DNA of 64,000 nucleotides from a virus, in the IMG/VR virus record IMGVR_UViG_3300043539_000897, positions 1 through 64,000 of that record. The stretch is one strand, 5' to 3'. The notes below the pieces were generated by a model. It saw only the letters and a program-made list of their open reading frames with translations, searched no databases and was not told the origin of the DNA. Positions 1 to 8,266 of the stretch are shown here, one piece after another (within the stretch, counting starts at the first letter, position 1; each line of letters begins with the position of its first letter). The position numbers were made by a program, and so were the translations under genes.

Positions 1-36
1 TAAGGTCCGTGAACAGATGAGACAGGAGGGAAAATT

Positions 37-471
37 ATGAGTACTTCAAAAGTATATCAAATAAGATACAACACAGTATCTAAAGACGATACCGAAAGGT
101 GGAGACTAATTGAAAATGGTAATGAAACATTAGTAGCAAATATCATCATTGACGGTTCTACCTACACTACCAAAGACTGGATGGAAGAAATTCAGGACTA
201 TAAATGGCATGTTACTTGTGAGGGTCATTGTGAGGTTAGAAACAGTATTGCTTATATTAAAACAATTAAAGAAAAGTCAGTCCTAAAAAGACATATCATG
301 AAGGCAATTTCCTGGAGGATAATTGGTACTATTGATACCATGATTTTAGGCTGGATTGTTACTGGCAACCCTTTAACAGGTTTAAAAATTGGAGCATTAG
401 AAGTTTTAACTAAAATGACTCTGTATTTTCTACATGAAAGAGCCTGGTATACATGGAGGAAGGTAAAGTAG
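37..471 (+). CDS. DUF2061 membrane protein
   Basis: 144 aa. The C-terminal half (from about residue 87) has the DUF2061 pattern: KRHIMKAISWRIIGTIDT, a hydrophobic stretch (MILGWIVTG), then LEVLTKMTLYFLHERAW. The N-terminal half is a soluble beta-rich segment (RYNTVSKDDTERWRLIENGNE) that I recall next to DUF2061 in T4-like marine phages. DUF2061 is a predicted small membrane domain of unknown role. The start is supported by an AGGAGGG ribosome binding site 7 nt upstream, unusual for this genome. The bases before it (1-36) may hold the end of an upstream gene that I cannot identify. Confidence 0.75.
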   Translation: MSTSKVYQIRYNTVSKDDTERWRLIENGNETLVANIIIDGSTYTTKDWMEEIQDYKWHVTCEGHCEVRNSIAYIKTIKEKSVLKRHIMKAISWRIIGTIDTMILGWIVTGNPLTGLKIGALEVLTKMTLYFLHERAWYTWRKVK

Positions 472-499
472 TGAGTCTTTTTTTTTGCATCAAACACCA

Positions 500-508
500 T
501 ATTTATAA
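500..508 (+). promoter_or_regulatory. Late-type motif TATTTATAA
   Basis: First of about 24 copies of TATTTATAA/TATTTATTA/TATTTATAT in the window, nearly all a short distance before a start codon and mostly before virion, lysis and leader-family genes. This copy is 12 nt before the ATG at 521. It is the reverse complement of the T4 late promoter core TATAAATA, so equivalence to a gp55-type promoter is not established. Confidence 0.6.
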
Positions 509-520
509 TAAAATAAAAAC

Positions 521-898
521 ATGTCACATAAATTAACTTCAAGCAAATCGGTAGTTTACAACGCGCAGACTCTAGAATCATCTTACTTGGTGATCACTTG
601 TCCACAAACTACTTTCGTAGACAACGGCAACAACGGCCCTTTTGGTGGTGGTTCTAACGAACACACTGTAAACATTAACGGTGTTGTATGGGCGAACTAC
701 AGCGGTTCTAACCAACAAAGAGTTGACGGTATGAACTACAATCTTACTGATGTAGAATGGGATACCTTCTTCAGCGGTTCAACCTTAACCAGCACAGGGT
801 CTTATAGTCAGATTCAAGAAGCCTCTTTATTGTACATCAAAGCAAATGTACCTGTAATGTTTGGCATATCTTCATCTAACTGGATCTACTCAAACTAA
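521..898 (+). CDS. Small probable virion protein
   Basis: 125 aa, not recognised as a named family. It is rich in Ser, Thr, Asn and Gly and beta-strand-like, with no signal peptide or membrane segment, which is typical of phage decoration or fibre-associated proteins. It follows a late-type motif and lies among tail genes, so a structural role is inferred from context only. Confidence 0.65.
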   Translation: MSHKLTSSKSVVYNAQTLESSYLVITCPQTTFVDNGNNGPFGGGSNEHTVNINGVVWANYSGSNQQRVDGMNYNLTDVEWDTFFSGSTLTSTGSYSQIQEASLLYIKANVPVMFGISSSNWIYSN

Positions 899-929
899 TT
901 AAAATAAAGAATTGTTATAACAAATAGCT

Positions 930-1199
930 ATGGAACCAATTAAATTAACAGAAGAAGAACTTACTAAGTTCGCTGAAATTCAAGCCAAAAACAACGCAGT
1001 TGTAAACCAGCTTGGTAACCTTGAACTTACAAAGTTACAAGTAGAAAATCGCCGGGTAGAAATCCTTAATTTCTTAAATGAATTAAGAGAGGAAGAGAAT
1101 GAATTCGGTAAAGAATTAACTGAGAAGTACGGTGAAGGAAGTATTGACCTGCAAACAGGAGAATTTCTTCCAACCCCAGCACTCGAGACTGCTGAATAA
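930..1199 (+). CDS. Coiled-coil small protein
   Basis: 89 aa, highly charged and almost entirely helical (heptad-like Leu/Ile spacing through LGNLELTKLQVENRRVEILN), ending in a short Pro/Thr tail. Proteins of this kind occur near structural genes in T4-like environmental phages, but no function is known to me. A terminator follows directly, so it closes the transcription unit that starts before 521. Confidence 0.65.
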   Translation: MEPIKLTEEELTKFAEIQAKNNAVVNQLGNLELTKLQVENRRVEILNFLNELREEENEFGKELTEKYGEGSIDLQTGEFLPTPALETAE

Positions 1200-1221
1200 G
1201 CAGAAGCTTACAGTACTTTAA

Positions 1222-1255
1222 TAAGAAGGTCTCCAAAGGAGGCCTTTCTTGTTTT
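1222..1255 (+). terminator. Rho-independent terminator
   Basis: Imperfect hairpin AAGAAGGTCTCC-AAA-GGAGGCCTTTCTT followed by GTTTT, between the 930-1199 gene and the next late-type motif. Confidence 0.7.
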
Positions 1256-1261
1256 CGGAAA

Positions 1262-1270
1262 TATTTATAA
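1262..1270 (+). promoter_or_regulatory. Late-type motif TATTTATAA
   Basis: 7 nt before the ATG at 1278, directly after a terminator, so it probably starts a new unit. Confidence 0.6.
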
Positions 1271-1277
1271 ACAAATT

Positions 1278-1658
1278 ATGGCCGCAGGAAAATACTCATT
1301 TGTGATAGAACAAGGTTCAACCTTTGAATTAGAACTACAATATAAAGATTCTGCAGGGACTGCTGTTAGTCTGGTAGGGTATTCTGGAAGGATGCAAATT
1401 AGGCCTTCCGTTACGTCGGCTACAGTGTACTTATCTTTAAGCAGTTCTTTGCAGGCAGACGGGACTGGGATTAATTTCTCAGGTTCAAACGGGTCTACCC
1501 CGCCCACTTCTGGTTCAATTGGAATTTTAATTTCAGCAGTCTCTTCATCGGCTTTATCTTTTGACCAGGCAGTTTATGACTTAGAGATTGTTTCCGGATC
1601 GATAGTAACCAGATTGATTGAAGGACAGGTAAAATTAAGCAAAGAGGTAACTCGGTAA
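1278..1658 (+). CDS. Beta-sandwich virion protein, BppU-like
   Basis: 126 aa. The N-terminus (KYSFVIEQGSTFELELQYKD, then YSGRMQIRPS) matches a pattern I associate with small phage tail/baseplate proteins that precede collagen-like fibre genes. It is beta-rich with no signal peptide. The gene is 3 nt before the collagen-like gene at 1662. A tail-fibre attachment or adaptor role is inferred. Confidence 0.65.
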   Translation: MAAGKYSFVIEQGSTFELELQYKDSAGTAVSLVGYSGRMQIRPSVTSATVYLSLSSSLQADGTGINFSGSNGSTPPTSGSIGILISAVSSSALSFDQAVYDLEIVSGSIVTRLIEGQVKLSKEVTR

Positions 1659-1661
1659 ACA

Positions 1662-2015
1662 ATGAGTAACCAAGTCTATATCTCCCAAGATGCTAATGAG
1701 GTAAATCTTGTCAACACCGACAAGCAAATAGTTATTACCGAAATCGGTAACGGCACTTCGGTAAATGTCACCCAGCCCATAACTTCGGTCATCACCGTAG
1801 CAAGCATCGGTCCTCAAGGACAACCAGGAGCCTTACAGTCAAGCAACTCCGGCTCATTCACAATAACCGGTTCATTAACCATAAGTAACATCCTAACATT
1901 AACCCCTCAAACACCATTACCTTCAGGTGTAGCAACAGGTTCATTTGCTGTATCTTCCTCAGCTCCACCAAAGCCCTATTTCTACAACGGTACTTCTTGG
2001 AATGCTTTATATTAA
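1662..2015 (+). CDS. Short collagen-like fibre protein
   Basis: 117 aa. A beta-rich N-terminus is followed by a minimal collagen-like segment (GPQGQPG, about residues 51-57), a Ser/Thr-rich stretch, and a C-terminal APPKPYFYNGTSWNALY motif often found at the ends of phage fibre subunits. It probably works with the neighbouring 1278 and 2035 products as small fibres. Confidence 0.65.
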   Translation: MSNQVYISQDANEVNLVNTDKQIVITEIGNGTSVNVTQPITSVITVASIGPQGQPGALQSSNSGSFTITGSLTISNILTLTPQTPLPSGVATGSFAVSSSAPPKPYFYNGTSWNALY

Positions 2016-2022
2016 TTTTTAA

Positions 2023-2031
2023 TATTTATAA
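2023..2031 (+). promoter_or_regulatory. Late-type motif TATTTATAA
   Basis: Only 3 nt before the ATG at 2035. If this is a promoter, the mRNA would be leaderless or nearly so. Confidence 0.55.
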
Positions 2032-2034
2032 TAA

Positions 2035-2949
2035 ATGGCACTAACTCTCTCACAAACAGGTATAGCACAAACCCAGACAATTAATGCCTGGCACGTAACT
2101 CAGTCCGTGGATGCTTTCACAGGTACAAACGCATACGATATAACCATCTCTGGTTCATTAACAGTTATTGGCCCTTTAAATGCAACAGCATCAGCTGCAA
2201 ATACAGCTTTTATTGCTTCAAATCCTTCAGCAAATACTGACTTCAATCTAGTATTTAAAAACAGTACTGGTGCTCTAGGTGATTACTATCAACTGGCAGC
2301 AGACGGAACAAACGGTCCGTACTACAATCCATCAACCAACCTTTTAAGTGGGTTAGGAGGATTAACAGTCTCCGGTTCTATAGGTAGATTTACTTCAATT
2401 ACCGGTTCATTGCTAGGTAACGTTGCAGGGACAGCATCATTTGCAACTTCTGCCTCTTATGCTTTAACTTCCTCTTATGCTGAGAATGGAGTATCAACTC
2501 TATCAGTTGGTACATTCTACGATACAACAACTCAAACAATAGTATCAGGTGCTTCAGCATCCATTACCCTAAATACCCCCGTCATCAATGACGGAATTTC
2601 AGTAGTATCAAATTCAAGATTAACAGTAACTAGAACAGGTATTTACAACCTTCAATTTTCAACTCAAGTACAAACCACAGTTGGTGGAGGTCCTCAAGTA
2701 TATATTTGGCTAAGAAAAAATGGTGTTAATCAAACATACAGTAATACAGGGCTTGATATTCAAAACCAAAACCACAAATACGTTGGAGCATGGAATTTTG
2801 TTGAAAGCTTAATTGCAGGAGATTTCTTAGAGTTAGTATGCTATGTTAACGGAGGTGCTAGTGTTCAATTAGTTGCCGAAGCTGCTGGACCAACAAACGG
2901 AGGAGTAGCAGTCCCTTCTGTAATCGTAACTCTGACCCAGATCAAGTAA
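2035..2949 (+). CDS. Tail fibre protein with C1q-like head
   Basis: 304 aa. The middle carries the GTASFATSASYALTSSYAEN type of repeat common in phage fibres. The last 150 residues look like a C1q/TNF-type jelly roll: GTFYDTTTQTIV, SRLTVTRTGIYNLQFSTQVQ, YIWLRKNGVNQ, then FLELVCYVNGGASVQLVAE. Such heads form trimers and often bind receptors. It has its own late-type motif and sits just before the neck genes. Receptor binding is plausible but inferred. Confidence 0.75.
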   Translation: MALTLSQTGIAQTQTINAWHVTQSVDAFTGTNAYDITISGSLTVIGPLNATASAANTAFIASNPSANTDFNLVFKNSTGALGDYYQLAADGTNGPYYNPSTNLLSGLGGLTVSGSIGRFTSITGSLLGNVAGTASFATSASYALTSSYAENGVSTLSVGTFYDTTTQTIVSGASASITLNTPVINDGISVVSNSRLTVTRTGIYNLQFSTQVQTTVGGGPQVYIWLRKNGVNQTYSNTGLDIQNQNHKYVGAWNFVESLIAGDFLELVCYVNGGASVQLVAEAAGPTNGGVAVPSVIVTLTQIK

Positions 2950-2962
2950 GCAAATCCAATAC

Positions 2963-2971
2963 TATTTATTA
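2963..2971 (+). promoter_or_regulatory. Late-type motif TATTTATTA
   Basis: 4 nt before the ATG at 2976. It would start the neck-gene operon (2976-5834). Confidence 0.55.
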
Positions 2972-2975
2972 GTAT

Positions 2976-4130
2976 ATGGCTAACGCTCAAATCTGGCCCG
3001 GTTCCTCATCCTTCTTTCCCGGAGATACTCCTTTTGGGTTCTACGATAATGATTATCAGTTTCAAACGGATGCTGATAAGGTATCAAATTTCTGTGCAAG
3101 AAGACTAGGATACCCATTGGTTGATGTCGAATTGCAGGATATCAACTTCTATACAGCTTTTGAAGAAGCAGTAACAACTTACGGAAATGAAATTTATGCA
3201 TTTAAAGTAAGACAGGACTTCCTCTCAATGGAAGGAGCTTCTACCGGATCTAATTTAAATAACTCAGTAATACAACCAAACTTCGGAGCTATTGTTAGAA
3301 TGTCAAATCAGTACGGAGAAGAAGCCGGAGTAGGGGGAACAGTAACTTGGTATACAGGTTCTTTTACAACTATTGCCGGTCAGCAGGATTATAATATGAA
3401 TGTATGGGCTAGTGCTTCTGCCTCTTTAACTCCTGGAGATACAATTGAAATTAAAAGAGTATTCTACGAATCACCTCCGGCCATCGTTCGCTACTTTGAT
3501 CCTTATGCAGGAACAGGGACAGGTATGATGAACCTATTAGATACATTCGGATGGGGGAACTATTCACCAGCAATTAACTTCCTTCTGATGCCAATCAATT
3601 ACGATCTTCAGAAGATTCAAGCTATTGAGTTTAACGATCAAATCAGAAAGTCAAACTACTCTTTTGAATTAGTAAACAACAGACTGAGATTATTTCCAAT
3701 ACCAACTGTGGACGAAGGTAAAATGTTCTTTGAGTACATTAAGAACTCAGAAAGAAACAATCCGGTAATGGCTAACTCATCAGCATTGGTTTCTAACGTT
3801 TCTAATGTTCCCTATGCAAATCCAAACTATACACAAATTAATTCTATAGGAAGGCAGTGGATCTTTGAATATACACTATCTTTAGCAAAAGAAATGCTTG
3901 GATACGTTAGAGGAAAATACGGAACCTTACCCATACCTGGGGCGGAAGTTACTTTAAACTCAGCTGATTTGATTACTGCAGCTACTGCAGAAAAGAATTT
4001 GCTGTTAGATAAACTAAGGAACTACCTAGAAGAAACTTCAAGAGAGAAATTACTCGAAAGAAGATCTTTAGAGGCTGATTATAAACAGAAAGAACTTAAT
4101 ATGGTTCCACAACCAATATTTATAGCATAA
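2976..4130 (+). CDS. Neck protein, gp13-like candidate
   Basis: 384 aa. The N-terminal region (DKVSNFCARRLGYPLVDVEL, then FYTAFEEAVTTYGNEIYAFK) has the pattern of phage head-completion/neck proteins, where a helical domain with an LGYP motif packs on the connector. The C-terminal part is helical (LEETSREKLLERRSLEADYK). It is first in the operon neck, unknown, neck, tail completion, then sheath and tube, the same order as T4 genes 13-14-15-18-19. Position carries much of the call; residue identity to T4 gp13 was not tested. Confidence 0.55.
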   Translation: MANAQIWPGSSSFFPGDTPFGFYDNDYQFQTDADKVSNFCARRLGYPLVDVELQDINFYTAFEEAVTTYGNEIYAFKVRQDFLSMEGASTGSNLNNSVIQPNFGAIVRMSNQYGEEAGVGGTVTWYTGSFTTIAGQQDYNMNVWASASASLTPGDTIEIKRVFYESPPAIVRYFDPYAGTGTGMMNLLDTFGWGNYSPAINFLLMPINYDLQKIQAIEFNDQIRKSNYSFELVNNRLRLFPIPTVDEGKMFFEYIKNSERNNPVMANSSALVSNVSNVPYANPNYTQINSIGRQWIFEYTLSLAKEMLGYVRGKYGTLPIPGAEVTLNSADLITAATAEKNLLLDKLRNYLEETSREKLLERRSLEADYKQKELNMVPQPIFIA

Positions 4131-4131
4131 C

Positions 4132-4449
4132 ATGGTACAGTTAACAGACTTATTAAACGAAGTAACTTATTCAATGTACCAAACTTTGGTATATGTTGAA
4201 TTCTCAGATACTACCAACATTACTGATATTGCACAAATCATCAGAAGCATGAAATATGTTACGGTTGTAAACAATAAAACTGATAAAGAAGATCTTAACC
4301 CAAGAGGACTACTGCAATTAAAAGTAGTAACGACCAAACCAGGGCAGGAAACCTTTGAAATAATAAAAAAAGAATCTCTAGCACAAATTCCAGAACTAAA
4401 GAAATTTAAGTATAGCGTTAAACAATTACAAAAAGTAGAGGAGATCTAA
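4132..4449 (+). CDS. Small unknown protein in neck operon
   Basis: 105 aa, start 1 nt after the previous stop. Alpha/beta, with a basic middle (VVNNKTDKEDLNPRGLLQLK) and a Lys-rich C-terminus. Not recognised. Its place in the neck operon suggests a small structural or assembly protein. Confidence 0.6.
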   Translation: MVQLTDLLNEVTYSMYQTLVYVEFSDTTNITDIAQIIRSMKYVTVVNNKTDKEDLNPRGLLQLKVVTTKPGQETFEIIKKESLAQIPELKKFKYSVKQLQKVEEI

Positions 4450-4941
4450 ATGGCCTTATTTGGAAGAAGAAGAGATATCTTGTTAATTAATAGTATTAAC
4501 CGAGAGTTATTACCTAACATTATAACTCAACAGGTTGGTTACTATAAAATTACTCTGGGAGCTTCTACAACTAATATGTATGGAGAAGCACTCGACAAAT
4601 TTGTTAATGAACCTGTTCTACTTAACGTTTTAATTCAACGTGGAGATCAAACATGGACTTCAGATGCTTTCGGACCCGATACTTCAAGAGCTTTAACTTT
4701 TGCTTTTTTTAGAGATGATTTAATAGAAGCAGAAATTACCCCAGAGGTAGGAGATGTAGTATTTTACTACGAAAACTACTATGAAGTTGATTCAGTAGTT
4801 GACAACCAATACTTCGTAGGAAAGGTACCGGAATACTCGTACTCTGAAGGGTTAGAGAATTACGGCTCATCAATTAGTATAATTGTGCAGACTCACTTAA
4901 TTGCTGCAGATAAACTTGGAATAACTAAGGAGAGAATGTAA
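4450..4941 (+). CDS. Neck protein, gp14-like candidate
   Basis: 163 aa, starting directly after the 4132 gene's stop. It contains VGDVVFYYENYYEVDSV followed by NQYFVGKVPEYSYSEG, a beta-strand pattern I associate with T4 gp14-type neck proteins. Its stop overlaps the start of the next gene (TAATGG at 4939-4944). The call combines this weak motif with gene order. Confidence 0.5.
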   Translation: MALFGRRRDILLINSINRELLPNIITQQVGYYKITLGASTTNMYGEALDKFVNEPVLLNVLIQRGDQTWTSDAFGPDTSRALTFAFFRDDLIEAEITPEVGDVVFYYENYYEVDSVVDNQYFVGKVPEYSYSEGLENYGSSISIIVQTHLIAADKLGITKERM

Positions 4942-5834
4942 TGGCTAACAAAATTAGAAAACCGGTACCAAAAAATCAAAGAGAAATTTCTATCTCTCAA
5001 CAGGATCCATTGTTGGATAATCCAAACAATGCTATCACCCCACTACCTGTTTTTGCTAATCAGAATAATCCCGCTACAGCTAAAGCTTACAGGGCAAACG
5101 AGATCTCAGTTAAAGGAGAAACCGTTAAAGATTACACAGTCGGTATTGGTGATATAGACGAAGCTATTGCTTTCTATTTTGATACTGTAATAAAACCTCA
5201 AGTATACCAGAATGGAACTACTATTGCTGTTCCGATCATCTACGGAAACCCTGAAAGATGGAAAGCAGTTCAAAAAGACGGTTACTACAGAGATAAAAAT
5301 AGTAAGATTATGTGCCCTATCATTATGTTCAAGAGGGCATCGATGGAAAAAAAATATAATATAGGTAATAAACTAGATAGTAATAATCCCATTAACTATA
5401 CTGTTGCTGGAAAAGCCTATCAAAAAAACGATGCATATTCAAATTTTAACCTGTTAAATAATAGAAAACCCGTAACCGTTTACCAGGCAGTAGTTATCCC
5501 AGATTACGTTACTTTAAACTACGAATGCATTATTTGGACTTACTATATTGAACAAATGAACCAAATAGTCGAAGGAATTAATTATGCTTCAGATTCATAC
5601 TGGGGAGACCCTAACAGATTTAAATTCCGTGCCCGGATTGACACTTTTACCAACAACGAAACGTTAAGTCAAGGAGAAGAGAGACTAATTAAAACAAACT
5701 TTAATATAAAAATGTATGGGTATATCATACCTAACGCAGTTAATAAAGAGTTAGTAGCAACTAAGAAGTTTTTTTCAAAGGGCAGGGTGAACTTCACTAC
5801 CGAAGTGGTAAGTGATATCAACGACATCCAGTAA
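4941..5834 (+). CDS. Tail completion protein, gp15-like
   Basis: 297 aa, close to T4 gp15 (272 aa). Shared layout: an early basic strand (TIAVPIIYGNPERWKAVQKD compared with RVPITYASKEHF in gp15), a central segment NYECIIWTYYIEQMNQIVEG aligned with gp15 YELSIFTRYEDDMFQIVEQ, and a C-terminal FNIKMYGYIIPN aligned with LTFEVNGWMYPP. gp15 caps the tail and joins it to the neck. The gene directly precedes the sheath, as in T4. The alignment is from memory. Confidence 0.7.
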   Translation: MANKIRKPVPKNQREISISQQDPLLDNPNNAITPLPVFANQNNPATAKAYRANEISVKGETVKDYTVGIGDIDEAIAFYFDTVIKPQVYQNGTTIAVPIIYGNPERWKAVQKDGYYRDKNSKIMCPIIMFKRASMEKKYNIGNKLDSNNPINYTVAGKAYQKNDAYSNFNLLNNRKPVTVYQAVVIPDYVTLNYECIIWTYYIEQMNQIVEGINYASDSYWGDPNRFKFRARIDTFTNNETLSQGEERLIKTNFNIKMYGYIIPNAVNKELVATKKFFSKGRVNFTTEVVSDINDIQ

Positions 5835-5854
5835 CTTTTTGAAGGTCTAATTAC

Positions 5855-5863
5855 TATTTATAT
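5855..5863 (+). promoter_or_regulatory. Late-type motif TATTTATAT
   Basis: 27 nt before the sheath ATG at 5891; one base off the commonest form. Confidence 0.45.
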
Positions 5864-5890
5864 TAGAACTATCTAACAAACTAAAATATA

Positions 5891-7624
5891 ATGGCAGAAA
5901 CTTTATTATCCCCTGGTGTTTTAGCAAGAGAAAACGATCAGTCGTTCTTAACTGCCCAGCCCGTACAGGCCGGAGCAGCCATCTTAGGACCTACAGTTAA
6001 AGGCCCTATAGTACCGACTGTTGTTACTACTTACTCACAATACCAAAACATCTATGGAACCCTGGTTCAATCAGGTTCAGATTTTTACACCTATTTTACC
6101 TCAATAGCAGCATATAACTACTTCCAAAACGGCGGTGATTCTTTGTTGGTAGGCAGAGTTACGAATGGTACCTACACAGGAGCAACTTCATCTATGATGA
6201 CCACAGGGTCAGGTGGACCTACTTCAGGTGTAGCTCCTTTTGTATTAGAAACATTATCTAAAGGAACCATCATGAACAGCACTTCTACTGAAGGCACTAA
6301 CAATACGTTAGCTTCAGGATCTGCTGATAACGTTAGGTGGGAAATTGTTGCTCCTAACTCAGCATCAGGAACTTTCGGATTACTAATCAGAAAAGGTGAT
6401 GATACTGGGAACTCTAAAGTTGTTTTAGAAACATGGACTAACTTATCGTTAGATCCTAAAGCTTCTAATTACGTTTCAAGAGTACTTGGAGATCAAGCTC
6501 AAAACATCGCAACTGACGGTTCAACCTACTATATTCAAACTTCTGGATCCTACGCTAATGCTTCTGCTTATGTAAGAGTTAAAGCTGTTAACTTCCAGAC
6601 TCCAAACTACTTCGATAACAACGGAACTGCTAAGGCTCAATTTACCGGATCTATTCCAACTGCTTGTTCAGGTGCTTTTGGTGCAGCTATAGGAACCCCT
6701 TTTAACAATGCAAGACAAGCTTTCTTTTACGAAAATGCTGGTTTGACTTTAAATGCAGATTCTCAAGGTGTTACAGGAAGTGATTACACTACCATGTTAA
6801 ACTTACTTGCTAATCCTGACGAATATAGCTACAACGTAGTTTCAATGCCAGGTTTAAACAGAATAAGTGCTGCAACTCAAATTTCTACAATAGTATCAAA
6901 TGCACAGAACAGGGGAGACAATATCGCAGTAGTTGATATGGTTCCTTACGGAACTGCTTTAAACACAGTAACCGGCCAAGCATTAGGAATGGATACATCT
7001 TACGGTGCAACTTATTGGCCTTGGGTACAAGCAGCAGATCCTACTACAGGTAATGCAGTATGGGTACCGGCTTCTACTTTAATCCCTGCAGTTTATGCAT
7101 TCAATGATAACTCAACTGAAGCTTGGTTTGCACCTGCTGGATTTAACAGAGGTGGATTATCTACAGTAGTAAGAGCAGAAAGAAAATTAACTCAAGGAGA
7201 CAGAGATACTTTATACGAAGGTAATGTTAACCCAATTGCTACTTTCCCTAACCAAGGTGTTGTAGTATTCGGACAAAAAACATTACAGAAAAAAGCTTCT
7301 GCTTTGGATCGGGTAAACGTTAGAAGATTGTTGATTACAGTTAAAGATTATATTTCTCAAATTGCTGACAACTTGGTATTCGAACAGAACACTATCGCAA
7401 CCAGAAACAGCTTCTTAGCTCAAGTTAATCCTTATTTGACTTCGGTACAGCAAAGACAAGGTCTTTATGCTTTCAAAGTAATCATGGACGACTCTAATAA
7501 CACTGCTGACGTAATCGACAGAAACCAATTAGTAGGTCAGATTTACTTACAGCCTACCAAGACTGCTGAATTCATCTACTTAGACTTTAATTTAACGCCA
7601 ACAGGAGCTACATTCCCAGGTTAA
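5891..7624 (+). CDS. Tail sheath protein, gp18-like
   Basis: 577 aa. The N-terminus (LSPGVLARENDQSFLT, GAAILGPTVKGPIVP, YSQYQNIYG) and the C-terminus (NVRRLLITVKDYISQIADNL, FEQNT, then FIYLDFNLTP) are standard for contractile-tail sheath subunits. The sheath polymerises around the tail tube and contracts on infection. It is followed after 32 nt by the tube gene with its own late-type motif, and is probably among the most highly expressed genes here. Confidence 0.95.
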   Translation: MAETLLSPGVLARENDQSFLTAQPVQAGAAILGPTVKGPIVPTVVTTYSQYQNIYGTLVQSGSDFYTYFTSIAAYNYFQNGGDSLLVGRVTNGTYTGATSSMMTTGSGGPTSGVAPFVLETLSKGTIMNSTSTEGTNNTLASGSADNVRWEIVAPNSASGTFGLLIRKGDDTGNSKVVLETWTNLSLDPKASNYVSRVLGDQAQNIATDGSTYYIQTSGSYANASAYVRVKAVNFQTPNYFDNNGTAKAQFTGSIPTACSGAFGAAIGTPFNNARQAFFYENAGLTLNADSQGVTGSDYTTMLNLLANPDEYSYNVVSMPGLNRISAATQISTIVSNAQNRGDNIAVVDMVPYGTALNTVTGQALGMDTSYGATYWPWVQAADPTTGNAVWVPASTLIPAVYAFNDNSTEAWFAPAGFNRGGLSTVVRAERKLTQGDRDTLYEGNVNPIATFPNQGVVVFGQKTLQKKASALDRVNVRRLLITVKDYISQIADNLVFEQNTIATRNSFLAQVNPYLTSVQQRQGLYAFKVIMDDSNNTADVIDRNQLVGQIYLQPTKTAEFIYLDFNLTPTGATFPG

Positions 7625-7628
7625 TAAC

Positions 7629-7637
7629 TATTTATAA
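7629..7637 (+). promoter_or_regulatory. Late-type motif TATTTATAA
   Basis: 19 nt before the tail tube ATG at 7657. Confidence 0.55.
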
Positions 7638-7656
7638 CTGATAAACATAAAACAAC

Positions 7657-8145
7657 ATGGCAGTATTAAATCCAAATGAAATCTTCTTCACCGCCTTTGA
7701 ACCCAAAGTAGCGAATAGATTTATAATGTATGTGGATGGTATTCCTTCATACTTCATCAAAGGTGTAACCGGAATTGAAGTAACTGCTGAGGAAATCAAA
7801 TTAAACCACATTAACGTATACAGAAAAGTAAAAGGCAGAAATGCATGGTCAGATATTTCAATGACTTTGTACGATCCAATTACTCCTTCTGGTGCTCAAG
7901 CAACAATGGAGTGGGTACGTCTTCACCACGAATCAGTAACAGGTAGAGATGGTTACAGTGACTTCTACAAGAAGGATTTAACTATTGACATCTTAGGTCC
8001 TGTCGGTGATATCGTTTCAGAATGGATTATCAAAGGAGCATTCATTAAGTCTGCCAAGTTTGCCGATCTTAACTGGGATACTGATGCTGAAGCACAGAAC
8101 ATCACTCTAAACATCGGAATGGATTATTGCATACTCAACTTTTAA
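7657..8145 (+). CDS. Tail tube protein, gp19-like
   Basis: 162 aa, the usual tube size (T4 gp19 is 163 aa). Pattern: an early NRFIMYVDGIPSYFIKGVTG, then LYDPITPSGAQATMEWVRLH, and the C-terminal GAFIKSAKFADLNWDTDA followed by ITLNIGMDYCIL. It forms the inner tube through which DNA passes. It is monocistronic, bounded by a late-type motif and a strong terminator. Confidence 0.95.
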   Translation: MAVLNPNEIFFTAFEPKVANRFIMYVDGIPSYFIKGVTGIEVTAEEIKLNHINVYRKVKGRNAWSDISMTLYDPITPSGAQATMEWVRLHHESVTGRDGYSDFYKKDLTIDILGPVGDIVSEWIIKGAFIKSAKFADLNWDTDAEAQNITLNIGMDYCILNF

Positions 8146-8168
8146 AGTAAAAATAACCTTAAAGAAAG

Positions 8169-8199
8169 AGCCCTCCTATTCATTAGAGAGGGCTTTTTT
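8169..8199 (+). terminator. Rho-independent terminator after tail tube
   Basis: AGCCCTC, a 12-nt loop, GAGGGCT, then TTTTT. It isolates the tube gene from the baseplate genes downstream. Confidence 0.85.
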
Positions 8200-8233
8200 A
8201 TTGTTAAACTTTTCAAAATACCAGATTTATATA

Positions 8234-8242
8234 TATTTATAA
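8234..8242 (+). promoter_or_regulatory. Late-type motif TATTTATAA
   Basis: 24 nt before the ATG at 8267. Confidence 0.5.
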
Positions 8243-8266
8243 GAGAATAGTTATAACAAAAAGTAT

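Noticed and set aside
500-508. Direct equivalence of TATTTATAA to the T4 late promoter
   Set aside because: T4 uses TATAAATA on the sense strand; here the sense strand has the reverse complement. Only a late association is claimed.
252-581. Minus-strand open frame opposite the first genes
   Set aside because: Antisense of the DUF2061 gene, with no motif or promoter on that strand.
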